Part shown: positions 52,507 to 60,472 of the stretch, piece after piece | Layout of the letters: each line of letters starts with the position of its first letter | Numbering within the stretch: the stretch's first letter is position 1 | NCBI GenBank assembly: GCA_963782345.1 | Contig: CAWAJF010000007.1 | Coordinates: 62,001-126,000, forward strand | Length of the DNA: 64,000 bases | Source: DASUPK01 sp963782345 | GTDB taxonomy: Bacteria > Actinomycetota > Thermoleophilia > Solirubrobacterales > 70-9 | Direction: 5' to 3' | Position numbers and translations under genes: made by a program | The notes under the pieces: generated by a model | Told to the model about the DNA's origin: nothing | Database searches by the model: none | The model's input: only the letters and a program-made list of their open reading frames with translations

Positions 52507-53319
52507 ATGGTCCTGAAGCGCGTCATCCCCTGCCTGGACGTGGACAACGGCCGCGTCGTCAAGGGCACGAACTTCGTCGACATCCGCGACGCCGGCGACC
52601 CCGTGGAGCTCGCCGAGCGCTACGACGCCGCCGGTGCCGACGAGCTCGTCTTCCTCGACATCACGGCCTCGCACGAGAGCCGCGACACGATCGTCGAGCT
52701 CGCCCGGCGCACGGCCGACAACGTCTTCATCCCTTTCACGATCGGCGGCGGGATCCGCTCGGTCGAGGACGCGCAGGCCGTGCTCGACGCGGGCGCCGAC
52801 AAGGTGTCGGTGAACTCGTCCGCGCTCGTGCGGCCGGAGCTGATCTCCGAGCTCGCCGCTGTCTTCGGCTCGCAGTGCGTCGTGATCGCGATCGACGCGA
52901 AGCGACGCGGAGCCGGAGACGAATCCGAGACCTGCCAGGCGCCGCCGGGCCAGTTCGGCGACGCGGAGTGGGACGTCTACGTCCACGGCGGTCGCACCAG
53001 GGTCGAGGGACGCGAGGCCGTCGAGTGGGCCCGGGAGGCGACGGAGCTGGGGGCCGGGGAGGTGCTGCTCACCAGCATGGATCGCGACGGCACCACCGAC
53101 GGCTACGACCTCGAGCTCACCCGCTGCGTCGCCGAGGCCGTCGGCGTCCCCGTGATCGCCTCGGGCGGGGCGGGAGAGCTCGACCACCTGGTCGAGGCGG
53201 TCGAAGCCGGGCACGCGGACGCCGTGCTCTGCGCATCGATCTTCCACTACGGCGCGCATACCGTGGCCGAGGCGAAGCGGCGGATGAACGAGGCCGGGAT
53301 CCCCGTCAGGCTGGCCTAG
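52507..53319 (+). CDS. hisF: Imidazole glycerol phosphate synthase, cyclase subunit
   Basis: 270 residues. Beta/alpha barrel partner of HisH. Catalytic acids are in RVIPCLDVDNGRVVKG (Asp near residue 11) and VIAIDAKRRG (Asp near 131). Phosphate loops are TIGGGIRSVEDA, KVSVNSSALVRP and VIASGGAGELDHL. An insertion of about 20 residues (GDESETCQAPPGQFGDAEWD) after the second Asp is longer than in most HisF proteins. Its stop directly abuts the reversed stop of the convergent gene. Confidence 0.95.
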   Translation: MVLKRVIPCLDVDNGRVVKGTNFVDIRDAGDPVELAERYDAAGADELVFLDITASHESRDTIVELARRTADNVFIPFTIGGGIRSVEDAQAVLDAGADKVSVNSSALVRPELISELAAVFGSQCVVIAIDAKRRGAGDESETCQAPPGQFGDAEWDVYVHGGRTRVEGREAVEWAREATELGAGEVLLTSMDRDGTTDGYDLELTRCVAEAVGVPVIASGGAGELDHLVEAVEAGHADAVLCASIFHYGAHTVAEAKRRMNEAGIPVRLA

Positions 53320-54672
53320 CTACTTCTGCTTGCCGCTCTGCTTCTTCTTCGCCTTCTTCTGCTTCTTCTTCGCGGCCTTCTTCTGGCGAGCGGCGTTGGC
53401 CTTGCGCTTGATCTCCTGCGGACTCCGCGGCTTCAGGGCATAGATCGTCTTGTAGCCGGTCAGATAGATGTTCCGGCCGTCTGTGATCACCGGGTTGTAC
53501 GCACCGTCCTTGAAGCTCCAGACCTTGTTGCCGTTCGCGACGTTGAAGCCGTCGGTCTCCGTGGTCTTGAGGTTCGCGACGTAGACGACGTTTCCGATCA
53601 CGCTCGCCGCGCCGATCACCGAGCCGCCGACGTCGGCGGACCAGCGCTCGTTCCCGTTGCGAGCGTCAAGCGCGTAGAAGCGCGTTCCTCCATAGGTGCC
53701 GAAGTAGACGCTCGGCGGGCTGGTCGGAGTGGCGGCGGCCGCCGTCCCCGCGTAGACCTCGCCGCCGATCGTGTGGCTCCAGATGACGTCTCCAGTGTCC
53801 CGGTTGAAGCTGTAGATGCGGCCGTCCTTCGAGCCCGCATACACCCTGCCGAAAGCGACGGCTGCGGTGCCATAGAAAGCGCCCGCGGAGACCCCGGTGC
53901 CCTGCGAGTCCGACTGCCACTCGATGTGGCCGTCGCTGATCCGGACGGCGCTCATCGTCCCCGAGTAGTCCCCGACGTAGGCGACGCCGTTGGAAACAGC
54001 CGGCGCCGCCTTGACCTGCCCGCCAAGCGGCGTCTGCCAGATCGTCTTGCCCGTACCGGCGTCGAAGGCGTAGAGGTTCCCGCACTCGCACCCCGCAATC
54101 ACCTTGTTGCCGACGACCACCGGCGAGGACTCGGTGCGCCCCGGGAGCGAACGCCGCCAGATCGTCCTTCCGTTCTTGGTGGAGATCGCGATGACCTGTC
54201 CGGGGTCGAGATTGGAGATGAAGAGCATGTGCTTTCCGTAGGCCGGGGCGGAGGCGTTCCGGGTGGCGATCTGACGGATCCATCGCGCCTTCCCGGTGCG
54301 CTTCTTGATCGAGAAGGCGAGGCCGTTGTTGTTCATCCCGTAGATCGCGCCACCGACCGCGATCGGCGAGTACTCGAGCAGGCTGCGGCCCTTGAACGTC
54401 CACCTGGCCGCGAACGGCGGCTTGACGTGAGGGGCGTCCACGTAGCGGGTCCGCTCCTTGTCACGTCCGTAGAACGGCCAGTTCACCGTCTTGATCACCG
54501 GGCCGGCGGTCGTGGTCGTCTCGATCGTGCAGGGCTCGACGCAGGACTTGTCCGCCGGGCGCTTCAGCACCAGGTACCCGACCAGCGCGATGAGGACAGC
54601 GCCGATGCCGGCGGCGGTGCCGATCGTCGCCCAGCGATGGTCGGCCCAGAGGCTCTTGAGCGTGGCGCGCAT
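53320..54672 (-). CDS. Membrane-anchored PQQ-like beta-propeller protein
   Basis: 450 residues starting MRATLKSLWADHRWATIG, with one helix (ATIGTAAGIGAVLIALVGYL, about 15-34) and an extracellular propeller. Blades carry the PQQ-type W-motif pattern: YGMNNNGLAFSIKKRTGKAR, NLYAFDAGTGKTIWQTPLGG, RIYSFNRDTGDVIWSHTIGG, RFYALDARNGNERWSADVGG. The end is a Lys-rich tail (KKKQKKAKKKQSGKQK), possibly anchoring it to wall polymers. No enzyme active site was recognised; assembly or binding roles are more likely. Confidence 0.8.
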   Translation of the reverse strand: MRATLKSLWADHRWATIGTAAGIGAVLIALVGYLVLKRPADKSCVEPCTIETTTTAGPVIKTVNWPFYGRDKERTRYVDAPHVKPPFAARWTFKGRSLLEYSPIAVGGAIYGMNNNGLAFSIKKRTGKARWIRQIATRNASAPAYGKHMLFISNLDPGQVIAISTKNGRTIWRRSLPGRTESSPVVVGNKVIAGCECGNLYAFDAGTGKTIWQTPLGGQVKAAPAVSNGVAYVGDYSGTMSAVRISDGHIEWQSDSQGTGVSAGAFYGTAAVAFGRVYAGSKDGRIYSFNRDTGDVIWSHTIGGEVYAGTAAAATPTSPPSVYFGTYGGTRFYALDARNGNERWSADVGGSVIGAASVIGNVVYVANLKTTETDGFNVANGNKVWSFKDGAYNPVITDGRNIYLTGYKTIYALKPRSPQEIKRKANAARQKKAAKKKQKKAKKKQSGKQK

Positions 54673-54700
54673 AGGATCGGCACCATAGGCAAGACCGCTA

Positions 54701-55834
54701 ATGCCGGACTCAAGCGAAATCGACCCCGCCCGCCTGCCGCAGGCGATCGACGCGCTGCCGGGCATCGACGCGGTGCGCCGCATCGCCGTGCGCGTTCCGA
54801 CGTACCTCGTCGGCGGCGTTGTCCGCGACCTCCTGCTGGGAACCGATGGCGCCGACCTCGACATCGCAATCGAGGGTGACGCGGAGGCGTTTTCCGACAT
54901 TCCCGGCTACCAGCCCGAACGGGATGAGCGCTTCCTCACCGGGAGGCTCCAGATGGGCGACCGGAGGATCGACGTCGCGCAGACCCGGGCCGAGAGCTAT
55001 CCGAGCCCCGGCGCTCTGCCCGAGGTCCGCCCGGCGCCGATCGCGGAGGACCTGGCCCGGCGTGACTTCACGGTGAACGCGATGGCATATCCCCTGGCCG
55101 AGGACGCGGAGCTTCTCGACCCTCACGGCGGTCTCGACGACCTGCGGGCCGGTCGCCTGCGGATCCTGCACGATCGCTCGTTCATCGACGACCCGACGCG
55201 CGCGCTGCGGGCCGCCCGCTACGCGGCGCGGTTCGGGTTCGATCTCGAGCCGGAGACCGCGGGCCTGCTGGCGGAGACCGACCTCTCCACGGTCTCCGAC
55301 GACCGGATACAGAACGAGCTTCGCAAGATCGCGTCCGAGCGGGATCCGGCGCGCTCCCTGAGACTGATCGTCGAATGGGGCGTGATGCCCACCCTGGATC
55401 CGGCGGCACCCGAGCGCGTCGAGGAGGTGGTCCGACTGGCGTCGGGTCCGCCATGGGCGGATTGGGTGGACCGGGAGCTCGCGGTAATGCTCGCGATCGT
55501 CCGGCCTCTGCCTCAGATCCGGGAGCTGGTGGACGCTGAGCCGGAGCGCCCCTCCGATGCATACAGGCTCGCCCAGCCGTGGGACCCGGCGCAGCTGCTC
55601 GTCGCCAGGGCGCTGGGAGCGGCGTGGCTCGACGAATATGCCGAGAGGTGGCGTCAGGTCCGGCTCGAGATCACCGGGGAGGACCTGATCGCCGGGGGCG
55701 TCGATCAGGGCCCGGCGATCGGGCACGGCCTCGAGGCTGCGCTCTCGGGCAAGCTCGACGGCGAGCTCTCGGGCCGCGACGAGGAGCTCCGGATCGCCCT
55801 GGCCGCGGCCAGAGGGGAGATCCCAAAGGGCTGA
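54701..55834 (+). CDS. CCA tRNA nucleotidyltransferase / poly(A) polymerase family
   Basis: 377 residues of class II. The nucleotidyltransferase core is VPTYLVGGVVRDLLLGTDGA followed by DLDIAIEG (DxD near residues 51-53). RRDFTVNAMAYPL, DPHGGLDDLRAGRLRILHDR and DPTRALRAARYAARFGFDL complete the family signature. No C-terminal HD domain is visible. CCA-adding is the more usual role in actinobacteria, but poly(A) polymerase activity cannot be ruled out. It starts 28 bases from the divergent propeller gene. Confidence 0.85.
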   Translation: MPDSSEIDPARLPQAIDALPGIDAVRRIAVRVPTYLVGGVVRDLLLGTDGADLDIAIEGDAEAFSDIPGYQPERDERFLTGRLQMGDRRIDVAQTRAESYPSPGALPEVRPAPIAEDLARRDFTVNAMAYPLAEDAELLDPHGGLDDLRAGRLRILHDRSFIDDPTRALRAARYAARFGFDLEPETAGLLAETDLSTVSDDRIQNELRKIASERDPARSLRLIVEWGVMPTLDPAAPERVEEVVRLASGPPWADWVDRELAVMLAIVRPLPQIRELVDAEPERPSDAYRLAQPWDPAQLLVARALGAAWLDEYAERWRQVRLEITGEDLIAGGVDQGPAIGHGLEAALSGKLDGELSGRDEELRIALAAARGEIPKG

Positions 55835-55861
55835 CGAGCGCCTGATCTAGCCTCCCTCGCC

Positions 55862-56596
55862 ATGGAATGGCGAGAGGAAGGCGGCGTCCGCTGGCTCGAG
55901 GCGGAGCTGCCCGGAGCCCGCGCGGCGTTCTCGGCCCGGACCGGCGGCACGAGCGAACCGCCGTACGAGGCGCTCAACGTCGCGATCATGACCGGCGACA
56001 GGCGGGAGTACGTGCGCGAGAACCGGCGCCGGCTGGCGGCCGCGCTCGGACGCGACCCGAACGGCGTCGTCATGGCACGCCAGGTCCACGGGGCGGAGCT
56101 GCGCGAGCATCGGGTGCCCCAGGCGCCCCGGGTGTATGCCGACGTGGTCTCCAGCCCCGAGCAGGTCGATGCCCACAGCACACCGAGCCGGGAGCTCACC
56201 CCGCTGGTGATGGTGGCCGATTGCCTGCCGGTGGCAATGACCGGGCGGCGCGGCGTTGCCATGGCCCATTGCGGCTGGCGCGGGCTGGCCGGCGGGATCG
56301 TCAACGAGGCTGCCGCCGCGATCGACGCCACCGTGGCCGCGATCGGTCCCGGGATCGGTCCCTGCTGCTACGAGGTGGGGGAGGAGGTCCTCACCGAGTT
56401 CGAGGACCTCGACGGCGTCGCCGACGGGCGCATGCTCGACCTGACGGCGGTGGTCCGGCTGCTGCTCGCTCGAGCCGGCGTCACCGAGGTCGAATCCGCG
56501 GATCTCTGCACGAAGTGCAACCCCGAGCTCTTCTACTCGCATCGCCGCGACGGCGAGCGCACCGGCCGCCAGGCCGGCCTCGTCTGGATGGATTGA
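55862..56596 (+). CDS. pgeF: Peptidoglycan editing factor PgeF / YfiH (polyphenol oxidase family)
   Basis: 244 residues. The Cu-oxidase_4 family pattern is intact: AAFSARTGGTSEPPYEALNV, MARQVHGAELR, LVMVADCLPVAMTGRRGVAM, AHCGWRGLAGGIV with His and Cys ligands, and GPGIGPCCYEVGEEV. It removes wrongly incorporated residues in peptidoglycan precursors in other bacteria. The neighbourhood with yggS, sepF, proC and yggT is the standard actinobacterial division cluster, here lacking ftsZ upstream. Confidence 0.88.
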   Translation: MEWREEGGVRWLEAELPGARAAFSARTGGTSEPPYEALNVAIMTGDRREYVRENRRRLAAALGRDPNGVVMARQVHGAELREHRVPQAPRVYADVVSSPEQVDAHSTPSRELTPLVMVADCLPVAMTGRRGVAMAHCGWRGLAGGIVNEAAAAIDATVAAIGPGIGPCCYEVGEEVLTEFEDLDGVADGRMLDLTAVVRLLLARAGVTEVESADLCTKCNPELFYSHRRDGERTGRQAGLVWMD

Positions 56597-56599
56597 CTG

Positions 56600-57232
56600 G
56601 TGGTTGAGCCCGTCACCGATCTGGATGTCGATCGAATCCGCTCCAACCTCGCCCGGATTCGCGAGCAGGTGGGGCCGCGTGTCGAGATCCTCGCCGCGAC
56701 GAAGTACATCCGTGCCGAGGACATGGGCGCCCTCGCGGACGCCGGCGTCGAGCTCGCCGGCGAGAACCGGCTCCAGGACCTCGAGGAAAAGAGCGAGCGC
56801 TGGGGGGAGCGCTTCACCTGGGACTTCATCGGCAACCTGCAGAGCCGCAAGGTCAGGCGAATCCTCCCGCTGGTCCGGCTGATCCACTCCGTCGCATCCG
56901 AGTCCGCGCTCGAGCAGCTCGGCCGCCACGGCGACCCCGACACCGAGGTGCTCGTCGAGGTCAACCTCTCCGGTGAGGAGGAGAAGGGCGGGATTGCTCC
57001 TGAGGCGCTCGACGATTTCATCGAGCGCTGTCCGGTCCGGGTCTCGGGGCTGATGACGATGCCGCCGTTCACGGAGGATCCGGAGGCCTCACGGCCCTAT
57101 TTCGCCCGGCTCGCCGAGCTCGCCTCGGAGCGCAGCCTGGAGCGACTCTCGATGGGAACGAGCCAGGATTGGCCCGTTGCGGTGCAGGAGGGGGCGACGA
57201 TCATCCGCCTCGGGTCGGTGCTCTGGGCATGA
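56600..57232 (+). CDS. YggS family pyridoxal phosphate homeostasis protein
   Basis: 210 residues from GTG. PLP-binding TIM barrel like alanine racemase N-terminal domains: RVEILAATKYIRAED (Lys of the Schiff base near residue 35), AGENRLQDLEEKSERWGERF, WDFIGNLQSRKVRRIL, VLVEVNLSGEEEKGG, RVSGLMTMPPF and LSMGTSQDWPVAVQEGATII. It has no racemase domain. It lies 3 bases after pgeF. Confidence 0.9.
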   Translation: MVEPVTDLDVDRIRSNLARIREQVGPRVEILAATKYIRAEDMGALADAGVELAGENRLQDLEEKSERWGERFTWDFIGNLQSRKVRRILPLVRLIHSVASESALEQLGRHGDPDTEVLVEVNLSGEEEKGGIAPEALDDFIERCPVRVSGLMTMPPFTEDPEASRPYFARLAELASERSLERLSMGTSQDWPVAVQEGATIIRLGSVLWA

Positions 57233-57317
57233 TCGGGCTCACCGGGGCGTCGAAGTCTTCATAATCGGGAAACATCGGCTGGAGGAATAACGACCGTTAA
57301 GCCGAATCTGAGCCGAG

Positions 57318-57911
57318 ATGGCGATCAGAGACACATGGAGACGCGCGCTCGAGTACTTCGGCCTCGTTGAGGGCGACTACATCGAGGAGGGCGAGTACGA
57401 CGAGGGCGACACCGGCAGCGAGATGGCCCTCGATCAGACCGCCGCCGCACCGCGCGAGCCCGTTCGCAGCTCCAGGCGTGGTCGCGGGCGCGAGGAGGAC
57501 ATCGACGACATCTTCGGCGACGACGAGCCGCCGCCGCCTCGCCGCGGCCGCATCCGCGCGGTGGACGACACCGCCGAGGAGCGCCAGCCGCGCCGAGGTC
57601 GCCGCCGCGCGCCCGCCGGCAACGGTGGAGGCGTCGCATCCATGCACGTCGTCACGCCGAGGAGCTTCAACGACGCCCAGCAGGTGGCCGACGAGTTCAA
57701 GCGCTCGAAGCCGGTGATCATCAATCTTCAGTCGACTGACCGTGAGCTCTCCAAGCGCCTGATCGACTTCTCATCCGGCATGACCTACGCACTCGGCGGC
57801 GGAATGCAACGGATCTCCCAGGGGATCTTCCTGCTGACGCCGGAGAACGTCGAGGTCTCCGCCGAGGAGAAGGCTCGCCTCCTCGAGGGCGGCTTCTTCA
57901 ACCAGAGCTAG
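57318..57911 (+). CDS. sepF: Cell division protein SepF
   Basis: 197 residues. An N-terminal amphipathic membrane-binding helix (MAIRDTWRRALEYFGLVEGD), a disordered acidic and Arg-rich linker (about 25-105) and the globular SepF domain (HVVTPRSFNDAQQVADEFKR, PVIINLQSTDRELSKRLIDF, YALGGGMQRISQGIFLLTPE). It tethers FtsZ to the membrane at midcell. A GGAGG 30 bases upstream is too far for the ATG at 57318, and no nearer site is obvious. Confidence 0.93.
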   Translation: MAIRDTWRRALEYFGLVEGDYIEEGEYDEGDTGSEMALDQTAAAPREPVRSSRRGRGREEDIDDIFGDDEPPPPRRGRIRAVDDTAEERQPRRGRRRAPAGNGGGVASMHVVTPRSFNDAQQVADEFKRSKPVIINLQSTDRELSKRLIDFSSGMTYALGGGMQRISQGIFLLTPENVEVSAEEKARLLEGGFFNQS

Positions 57912-57943
57912 GGCTCACCTGGCCGCCAAATAGAGTTGGGCCC

Positions 57944-58723
57944 ATGAAGGTTGGATTCGTGGGCGCTGGGAACATGGCGGGCGGACTCGCGCGCGGCTGG
58001 GCTGCCGCGCGAGGGGAGACGGGCGCTCCGGAGGCGATGCTGTTCGCCGACGCCGATCCCGGCAAGGCGAAGGCCCTGGCCGAGGAGGTCGGTGGGGAGG
58101 CGGCCGAGGGGAACCTGGCGGTCGCCGACGGGTCGGACCTGGTCGTGCTCGCCGTCAAGCCGAACATCCTCGATGAGGTCGCGCCTGACCTGGTCCAGGC
58201 GGGCACGCCCGTGCTTTCGATCCTCGCCGGAACGACCATCAAGACCCTCCACGAGGCGTTGCCGGGCATCGATCTGATCCGCGTGATGCCGAACCTCGGG
58301 GCGCAACTCCGGCAGGCGGTGCTCTGCGTGGTCTACGGGGAGCGTCTCGGCGAGCGGGAGCGGTCACGGGTCGCCGAGATGCTCGGCCTGCTCGGCGACG
58401 TGATCGAGCTGGACGAGGAGCTGATCGACGCCGCTACGGCGATCATGGGATGCTCGCCGGGGTACCTGGCGTTGATGGCGGAGGTGCTGGTCGAGGCGGG
58501 CGTCAGGGAGGGCCTCACGGAGGATCAGGCGCTGCGGATGGTCTCGCGCTCGATGAGCGCCACCGGCGGGCTGCTGGAGATCCACGACCCGGCGGCGCTG
58601 AAGCGAGCGGTCGCCTCGCCTGGCGGGATGACGGAGGCGGGCCTGAAGGCGCTCGAGGAGCACAAGCTCGCCGAGACGGTCGATGCCGCAGTCGATGCCT
58701 CATTGGAGCGGGTCCGGAAGTGA
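57944..58723 (+). CDS. proC: Pyrroline-5-carboxylate reductase
   Basis: 259 residues. Final step of proline synthesis with NADPH. MKVGFVGAGNMAGGLARGWA is the nucleotide fold; VVLAVKPNILDEVAPDL, SILAGTTIKTLHEALPG, RVMPNLGAQLRQAV and the C-terminal ALKRAVASPGGMTEAGLKAL signature follow. Its stop overlaps the GTG start of the YggT gene. Confidence 0.93.
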   Translation: MKVGFVGAGNMAGGLARGWAAARGETGAPEAMLFADADPGKAKALAEEVGGEAAEGNLAVADGSDLVVLAVKPNILDEVAPDLVQAGTPVLSILAGTTIKTLHEALPGIDLIRVMPNLGAQLRQAVLCVVYGERLGERERSRVAEMLGLLGDVIELDEELIDAATAIMGCSPGYLALMAEVLVEAGVREGLTEDQALRMVSRSMSATGGLLEIHDPAALKRAVASPGGMTEAGLKALEEHKLAETVDAAVDASLERVRK

Positions 58724-59025
58724 TCCCTCTGCTGGCGATCACCCGGGTCGACGTTGCGAACTACGTCGGTGCGCTCTTCACGGTCTACTTCATCCTGATC
58801 TTCATCCGGGTCCTGCTCTCCTGGATTCCCCGGATGCCGTACTACCCGTGGCTGCGCGCGACCGTCGACTTCGTGCACCAGGTGGTCGATCCCTACCTGA
58901 ACCTCTTCCGCCGCGTGATCCCGCCGCTCGGTGGGGGCGGCATGGCGATCGACATCAGCCCGATCCTCGCGATCCTCATCCTGTTCATCGTCGGACGCGT
59001 GGTCGTATCGCTGATTCACGGTTGA
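58720..59025 (+). CDS. YggT family membrane protein
   Basis: 101 residues with two membrane spans (GALFTVYFILIFIRVLLSWI and ISPILAILILFIVGRVVVSL). Between them is the family motif YPWLRATVDFVHQVVDPYLN, then LFRRVIPPLGGGG. Members of this family follow sepF or proC in many genomes and probably act in division or osmotic tolerance. GTG start chosen by the 4-base overlap with proC; its stop overlaps lspA as TTGA. Confidence 0.85.
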   Translation: MIPLLAITRVDVANYVGALFTVYFILIFIRVLLSWIPRMPYYPWLRATVDFVHQVVDPYLNLFRRVIPPLGGGGMAIDISPILAILILFIVGRVVVSLIHG

Positions 59026-59477
59026 GGCGCTCCCTCGACCTTCTGGTTCCCGCCCTCGCGGCCTGCGGCGTCGTGGTGGCGCTCGATCAGGGGACCAAGG
59101 CGCTCGCCACCTCGCTGATCACCCGTGGAGACCGCGTCGAGGTTCTGCCCATCCTCGCCTTCGAGAACGTTCGCAATCAGGGCGTCGCCTTCGGGATCGG
59201 CGGGGACATCTCGGCCGTCTTCATCGCGGCCACGATAGTGCTGCTGCTCGGGTTCCTCGTGTACCTGGCCTCGCGCGCGCGCAGCGGCTGGCTCGTCTGG
59301 GCGCCCGCCGCGCTCCTGATCGGCGGTGCGCTCGGCAACCTGGCCGATCGGGTCCGCGACGGCGCCGTCACCGACTTCATCGACCTGCCGCTCTGGCCGA
59401 CCTTCAACCTGGCTGACGTCGCGATCGTGATCGGCGTTCTCCTGCTGCTGATCGACGTCGAGCGCTCACAGCGCTGA
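59022..59477 (+). CDS. lspA: Lipoprotein signal peptidase
   Basis: 151 residues from TTG. Signal peptidase II with four helices. Motifs: LDQGTKALATS (Asp), FENVRNQGVAFGI, ALLIGGALGNLADRVRDGAV and VTDFIDLPLWPTFNLADVAI, which contains the two catalytic aspartates (about residues 113 and 131). It would process lipoproteins such as the one encoded at 37975. A REP-like element begins at the base after its stop codon. Confidence 0.93.
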   Translation: MRRSLDLLVPALAACGVVVALDQGTKALATSLITRGDRVEVLPILAFENVRNQGVAFGIGGDISAVFIAATIVLLLGFLVYLASRARSGWLVWAPAALLIGGALGNLADRVRDGAVTDFIDLPLWPTFNLADVAIVIGVLLLLIDVERSQR

Positions 59478-59525
59478 GGGGTCAGGTCTTGCGATCCAAC
59501 CTGTCGCAATGCAGGACCTGACCCC
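59478..59525. repeat. REP-like palindrome between lspA and the pseudouridine synthase gene
   Basis: GGGGTCAGGTC at 59478-59488 and its inverse GACCTGACCCC at 59515-59525 form the outer arms. Inner TTGCGA/TCGCAA arms also match, with five extra bases on one side. It is related to the palindrome in dnaE2 and contributes the ATG and first codons of the next gene. Confidence 0.78.
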
Positions 59526-60192
59526 GCCGGGGGAGCGCCTGATCGTCTACCTCGACGAGGATCTCGCCGTGATCGAGAAGCCCGCCGGCCTGGTCGTCCA
59601 TTCCGCACCGTCCCACAGGGGCGAGACGCTCGTCGATCTCCTCGAGGGCATCGCGGGCGGGGGAGAGGGCGCGAGGCCGGGGATCGTCCACCGCCTCGAC
59701 AAGGACACCTCCGGGCTGATGCTGGTGGCGCGAAACGAGCAGTCGCATAGAGAGCTGGCGCGCATGGTGAAGGAGCGCGAGGTGGTCCGGGAGTACACGG
59801 CGCTGGTGGAAGGGCGGTTGGGAAGCCGCAGCGGGACGATCGACGCGCCGCTCGGTCGAGACCGCCGGCAGCGGACAAGGAGGGCGGTCAAGGGAGCTGG
59901 ATCGAGGGAGGCCCGCACTCACTTCGAGGTCATCGATGCGCTACCGGGCGACACGCTGGTGCACGCGCGGCTCGAGACCGGCCGCACGCACCAGATTCGG
60001 GTGCACTTCGCCGCGATCGGGCATCCGGTTGCCGGTGACCCCGAATACGGAACCCGCGGGCGACACGGGCTCGAGCGCCAGTTCCTGCACGCGTCGCGGT
60101 TGGGATTCACCCACCCCCGCACCGAGGAGAGGCTGGAGTTCACCTCCGCGCTCCCGGAGGACCTGCGAGAGGCTCTGGCAAGGGCGCACTGA
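59509..60192 (+). CDS. RluD-like pseudouridine synthase lacking the S4 domain
   Basis: 227 residues. The catalytic core is complete: DEDLAVIEKPAGLVVHSAPS, GIVHRLDKDTSGLMLVARNE (catalytic Asp near residue 64), REYTALVEGRLGSRSGTIDA and LETGRTHQIRVHFAAIGHPV. It modifies uridines in ribosomal RNA. The usual N-terminal S4 domain of RluD (about 70 residues) is missing, and the protein starts MQDLTPPGERL within a REP-like repeat. The lspA-rluD order is common, so the 5' end may have been replaced by the repeat. Confidence 0.82.
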   Translation: MQDLTPPGERLIVYLDEDLAVIEKPAGLVVHSAPSHRGETLVDLLEGIAGGGEGARPGIVHRLDKDTSGLMLVARNEQSHRELARMVKEREVVREYTALVEGRLGSRSGTIDAPLGRDRRQRTRRAVKGAGSREARTHFEVIDALPGDTLVHARLETGRTHQIRVHFAAIGHPVAGDPEYGTRGRHGLERQFLHASRLGFTHPRTEERLEFTSALPEDLREALARAH

Positions 60193-60472
60193 ACCGGATT
60201 TGGCGGGTTGCATCCGGATATCGAATGAAATCCGCCAATTGCCCGAGAAACGGCCCGTGGCGCGTCCCTCATCGCCGGTTTTCGGGCCGCACCTGCCATT
60301 CGCCCCTCACCACCTACAATCACGCGGACTTCGCACCCAACCCCCGCCGAGAGGCACGGGACGCTGCCCGGCCAAGCCCGGGTTCCCGCAGCCACGACGG
60401 GCAGATAGGACGGTCGAGGGTCAGGCTTAAGCCCGACCCTCGCGAGACAACAACAAGCGATAGGAAGATCAG
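60193..60472 (+). promoter_or_regulatory. rpsB promoter and leader region
   Basis: A promoter-like CTGCCA (60291-60296) and TACAAT (60315-60320) lie 18 bases apart. Upstream, TTGGCGG and CCGCCAA arms (about 60199-60236) could end the previous transcript. Downstream, at 60415-60442, is a palindrome with arms CGAGGGTC/GACCCTCG and core GGCTTAAGCC. It could be an autoregulatory site for ribosomal protein S2. Confidence 0.45.
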
